Shown here: positions 61,828-64,000 of the stretch, one piece after another
Layout: the number at the start of each line of letters is the position of its first letter
Numbering within the stretch: the first letter of the stretch is position 1
Assembly: GCA_965276675.1 (NCBI GenBank)
Contig: OZ255624.1
Coordinates: forward strand, 4,774,001-4,838,000
Source of the DNA: G965276675 sp965276675
Lineage (GTDB): Bacteria > Acidobacteriota > Terriglobia > Terriglobales > Acidobacteriaceae
DNA length: 64,000 nt
Direction of reading: 5' to 3'
Notes under the pieces: generated by a model
The model's database searches: none
Told to the model about the DNA's origin: nothing
The model's input: the letters and a program-made list of their open reading frames with translations, nothing else
Program-made: the position numbers and the translations under genes

Positions 61828-63021
61828 ATGAAAATCACCGCCATCCGCCTGCGCAAACTGCGCGGGACCATGCCGACATCAGGCCCATTCTGGGAAGAAC
61901 GCCTGGTTCGGCCCATCGACGTCTACCCGGAATACAGGGGCCGGCAGGATTACGAAGGCGGCGAGCAGCGCGACGGCGGCTTCGTCATCGAGACCTACTT
62001 TGTGCAGATCGAGACCGACCAAGGCGTCATCGGCATTGCCGGGCCGGTGCCGGAGACCGTAGCCTTCTTCATCGGCCGCCGCCTCCGCCCGATGTTGCTG
62101 AACCGCGACCCGATCGCGCATGAGATGCTGTGGGATCAGATGCACCGCCTCATGGTGCACGGCCGCCAGGGCGACGCGATGCTCGCGATCAGCGCCATCG
62201 ACTGCGCCCTGTGGGACCTGAAGGGCCGATGGCTCGGCCAGCCAGTCTACAAGCTGCTCGGCGGCCCCACGCGTTCGGCGATCCCCGCATACGCCAGCAT
62301 GCTCGGCTTCAACACCCAGGACGCCGGCCGCGTGCGCGAGCGCGCGCTGGCCTACAAGGAACAGGGCTACGTCGCGCAGAAATGGTTCTTTCGCCACGGC
62401 CCAATGAGCGGCCCCGAGGGTATGCGCAAGAACGTCGAACTGGTCCGCACGTTGCGCCAGGCGCTGGGCGAGGATGACGACATCATGCTGGATTGCTGGC
62501 AGTCGATGGAGCCGGGATACGTCATCGACCTCGCGGCACGCATCGGGGAGTACCGGCCGCGATGGCTGGAGGAATGCTGCATGCCGGACCGGATCGACAG
62601 CTACCGCAGGATCAAGGACAAGGTCAGCATCCCGCTCTCCGGCGCCGAACACGAATACACCCGCTGGGGCTTCAAACGGTTTGTCGATGCCCAGGCACTC
62701 GATATCCTGCAACCCGACATCTACTGGTGCGGCGGCCTGTCGGAGACCCTGAAGATCGCCGCCTACGCAACTGTGCATGATCTTGTAACGATTCCGCACG
62801 GGCATTCCACGCCGGCAGGCATCCACTTTTCAGTGACCCAGTCGCCGATCCACACGCCGTACCAGGAATATCTCGTGAAGTGGAACGACATCCACCAGCA
62901 TTTCCTTGCCCACCCGGTGAAGCCGGAACGTGGCGAAATCCACGCGCCGGACCGTCCAGGACTTGGCATGGATCTCGATCCGGCGAAGATCGAGGCAGAG
63001 CATGAAGAGTTTGAAGATTGA
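61828..63021 (+). CDS. Enolase-superfamily sugar acid dehydratase, L-rhamnonate dehydratase-like
   Basis: The 397-aa enzyme has the mandelate racemase/enolase layout. The N-terminal cap contains RPIDVYPEYRGRQDYEGGEQ; the barrel has ISAIDCALWDLKGRWLGQPV and KLLGGPTRSAIPAYASM; the metal ligands are in MLDCWQSMEPGY, WLEECCMPDRID and SGAEHEYTRWGF; the catalytic histidine region is TIPHGHSTPAG. These pieces match rhamnonate dehydratases. Its last residues differ from what the parent sequence implies because a 28-bp tandem duplication at the 3' end shifts the frame and gives an early stop. It is convergent with glf, and their ends overlap. Confidence 0.88.
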   Translation: MKITAIRLRKLRGTMPTSGPFWEERLVRPIDVYPEYRGRQDYEGGEQRDGGFVIETYFVQIETDQGVIGIAGPVPETVAFFIGRRLRPMLLNRDPIAHEMLWDQMHRLMVHGRQGDAMLAISAIDCALWDLKGRWLGQPVYKLLGGPTRSAIPAYASMLGFNTQDAGRVRERALAYKEQGYVAQKWFFRHGPMSGPEGMRKNVELVRTLRQALGEDDDIMLDCWQSMEPGYVIDLAARIGEYRPRWLEECCMPDRIDSYRRIKDKVSIPLSGAEHEYTRWGFKRFVDAQALDILQPDIYWCGGLSETLKIAAYATVHDLVTIPHGHSTPAGIHFSVTQSPIHTPYQEYLVKWNDIHQHFLAHPVKPERGEIHAPDRPGLGMDLDPAKIEAEHEEFED

Positions 63022-63040
63022 GGCAGAGCATGAAGAGTTT
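62985..63040. repeat. 28-bp tandem duplication at the 3' end of the dehydratase gene
   Basis: The unit starting GAAGATCGAGGCAGAGCA occupies 62985-63012 and, with one T-for-C change, 63013-63040. Because 28 is not a multiple of three, the second copy is read out of frame and supplies the TGA stop. The end of the second copy overlaps the stop codon of the convergent glf gene. Confidence 0.9.
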
Positions 63041-64000
63041 AAGGCGTAACGTCGGCTGACCGCCCAAACGCCGCGCAGTTCGCAAACCACGGCACAATCC
63101 GGCCCTCAAACAACCGCAGCGCCGCGCCAATCGCCTGGTGCATGTCCAGATACCGGTACGTCCCCAGCCGGCCACCAAAGAACACGCCCGCCTCACGTCC
63201 CGCCAGTTCCTTGTACAAGTCATAGGCAACCTGGTTTTCGCGCGTATTGACCGGGTAGTACGGCTCGTCACCCGGCCCGGCAAACCGGGAATACTCCCTG
63301 AATATGACTGTCTTTCCGGGCTCGGTCCGCCGCTCCGGGTGCAGGTGGCGGAATTCGTGGATGCGTGTGAAGGCCACGTCCTCATCCGCATAATTCATCA
63401 CCGAGGTGCCCTGGAAGTCGTCCGTGTCCTGGACTGATCGCTCGAAGTCCAGCGTTCGCCACGTCAGCCGGCCAAAACGGAAGTCAAAGTAACGATCGAC
63501 CGGGCCGGTATACACCACAGGCACCCCAGCAGGCAGGCGTGCGCGCAGGTCGAAGTAGTCCGTCCCGGTCAGGATGCGGATCCCCGGATGATCCGCCATC
63601 CGTTGGAAAATCCGGTAGTAGCCGTCGGCCGGCAACCCCTCGTAACGGTCATTGAAATAGCGATTGTCAAAGGTGAAGCGCACCGGCAACCGGGTAATGA
63701 TGTCAGCCGCCAGCCGCCGGGGGTCGGTCTGCCACTGCTTGGCGGTGTAGCCGCGGATGAAGGCCTCATACAGCGGCCGACCAATCAGGCTGATCGCCTT
63801 TTCCTCCAGGTTCGCCGGCTCCCGCCCGCCCAGCTCCGCCGCCTGCGCGGCAACCAGGACACGCGCCTCATCGGGGGTGAAGCCGCGGCCGAAATACGCG
63901 CACAGCGTCGCCAGGTTGATCGGCAGAGGATAGATACAACCGCGATGACGGGTAAACACGCTGTGGCGGTAGTCGGTGAAGCTGGTGAACCGCTGCAGAT
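63039..64000 (-). CDS. glf: UDP-galactopyranose mutase, 3' part (runs off the window)
   Basis: The enzyme interconverts UDP-galactopyranose and UDP-galactofuranose for surface polysaccharides. Visible are YPLPINLATLCAYFGRGFTP, FIRGYTAKQWQTDPRRL, the substrate-contact arginine region RFTFDNRYFNDRYEGLPADG, VVYTGPVDRYFDFRFG and the C-terminal GGRLGTYRYLDMHQAIGAA with the FAD-binding aspartate. The frame stays open to base 64000, so about 60 N-terminal residues, including the FAD dinucleotide motif, lie beyond the edge. The stop TAA is at 63041-63039. Confidence 0.93.
   Translation of the reverse strand, partial: LQRFTSFTDYRHSVFTRHRGCIYPLPINLATLCAYFGRGFTPDEARVLVAAQAAELGGREPANLEEKAISLIGRPLYEAFIRGYTAKQWQTDPRRLAADIITRLPVRFTFDNRYFNDRYEGLPADGYYRIFQRMADHPGIRILTGTDYFDLRARLPAGVPVVYTGPVDRYFDFRFGRLTWRTLDFERSVQDTDDFQGTSVMNYADEDVAFTRIHEFRHLHPERRTEPGKTVIFREYSRFAGPGDEPYYPVNTRENQVAYDLYKELAGREAGVFFGGRLGTYRYLDMHQAIGAALRLFEGRIVPWFANCAAFGRSADVTP

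Overview
The window is high-GC DNA of alphaproteobacterial type. Most genes look like Rhodospirillales/Acetobacteraceae genes: a yajC next to a divergent DUF815 ATPase, a DUF6065 gene, a PmtA-type phospholipid methyltransferase, TAXI-type and hydantoinase-type genes. This placement is inferred from gene content and base composition; there is no rRNA gene here to confirm it. I see no tRNA, rRNA or CRISPR array. It reads as ordinary chromosome with a few housekeeping genes and many catabolic or accessory modules.

Layout: 1-4 kb holds a small unknown gene, a secreted ClpP-like protein and a 507-aa His-rich unknown. 4-7.4 kb is a minus-strand run DUF6065-dcd-murA-ppa. 7.5-9.5 kb is a NemR-like TetR regulator with a MATE pump. 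9.6-16.6 kb is a polysaccharide region (GDP-mannose dehydrogenase type enzyme, GT4, a decayed GT4 copy, GT39), interrupted by a secreted protein and a TAXI binding protein. 16.6-26 kb has an EamA exporter, two amidohydrolases, yajC, the DUF815 ATPase, a sulfotransferase-like coiled-coil protein, a TauD-type dioxygenase and a divergent asparaginase. 26.2-27.2 kb is a cassette bounded by inverted repeats that carries a DUF4160/DUF2442 pair. 27.2-39.9 kb is catabolic: a sugar/nucleoside ABC importer without its ATPase plus a nucleoside hydrolase, a GMC dehydrogenase with its small subunit, hydantoinase A/B, an amino-acid-oxidase-type flavoprotein and a sulfopropanediol-dehydrogenase-like enzyme.

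40-45.2 kb is a membrane-lipid cluster: PmtA, an Mpo1/DUF962-like membrane protein, a membrane-anchored class III aminotransferase, phosphatidylserine decarboxylase and an unknown. 45.2-49.5 kb is a minus-strand operon of oxidized poly(vinyl alcohol) hydrolase, a cytochrome-c-fused PQQ alcohol dehydrogenase of the PVA type, and an MFS transporter. 49.7-51.4 kb encodes a catalase-like peroxidase with cytochrome b561.

51.4-57.1 kb is a formate dehydrogenase operon. Its large subunit is split by an in-frame TGA that I read as selenocysteine, with a SECIS-like hairpin directly after it. 57-64 kb holds an M24 peptidase, an MgtC-like protein with two tandem leader hairpins, a pyridine-nucleotide disulfide oxidoreductase followed by two long palindromes, a rhamnonate-dehydratase-like enolase-superfamily enzyme and the 3' part of a UDP-galactopyranose mutase gene running off the right edge.

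The most notable items are the selenocysteine formate dehydrogenase, the PVA-degradation-like operon, the inverted-repeat cassette beside a truncated-looking ABC operon, and the lipid cluster with its unassigned aminotransferase and Mpo1-like protein.
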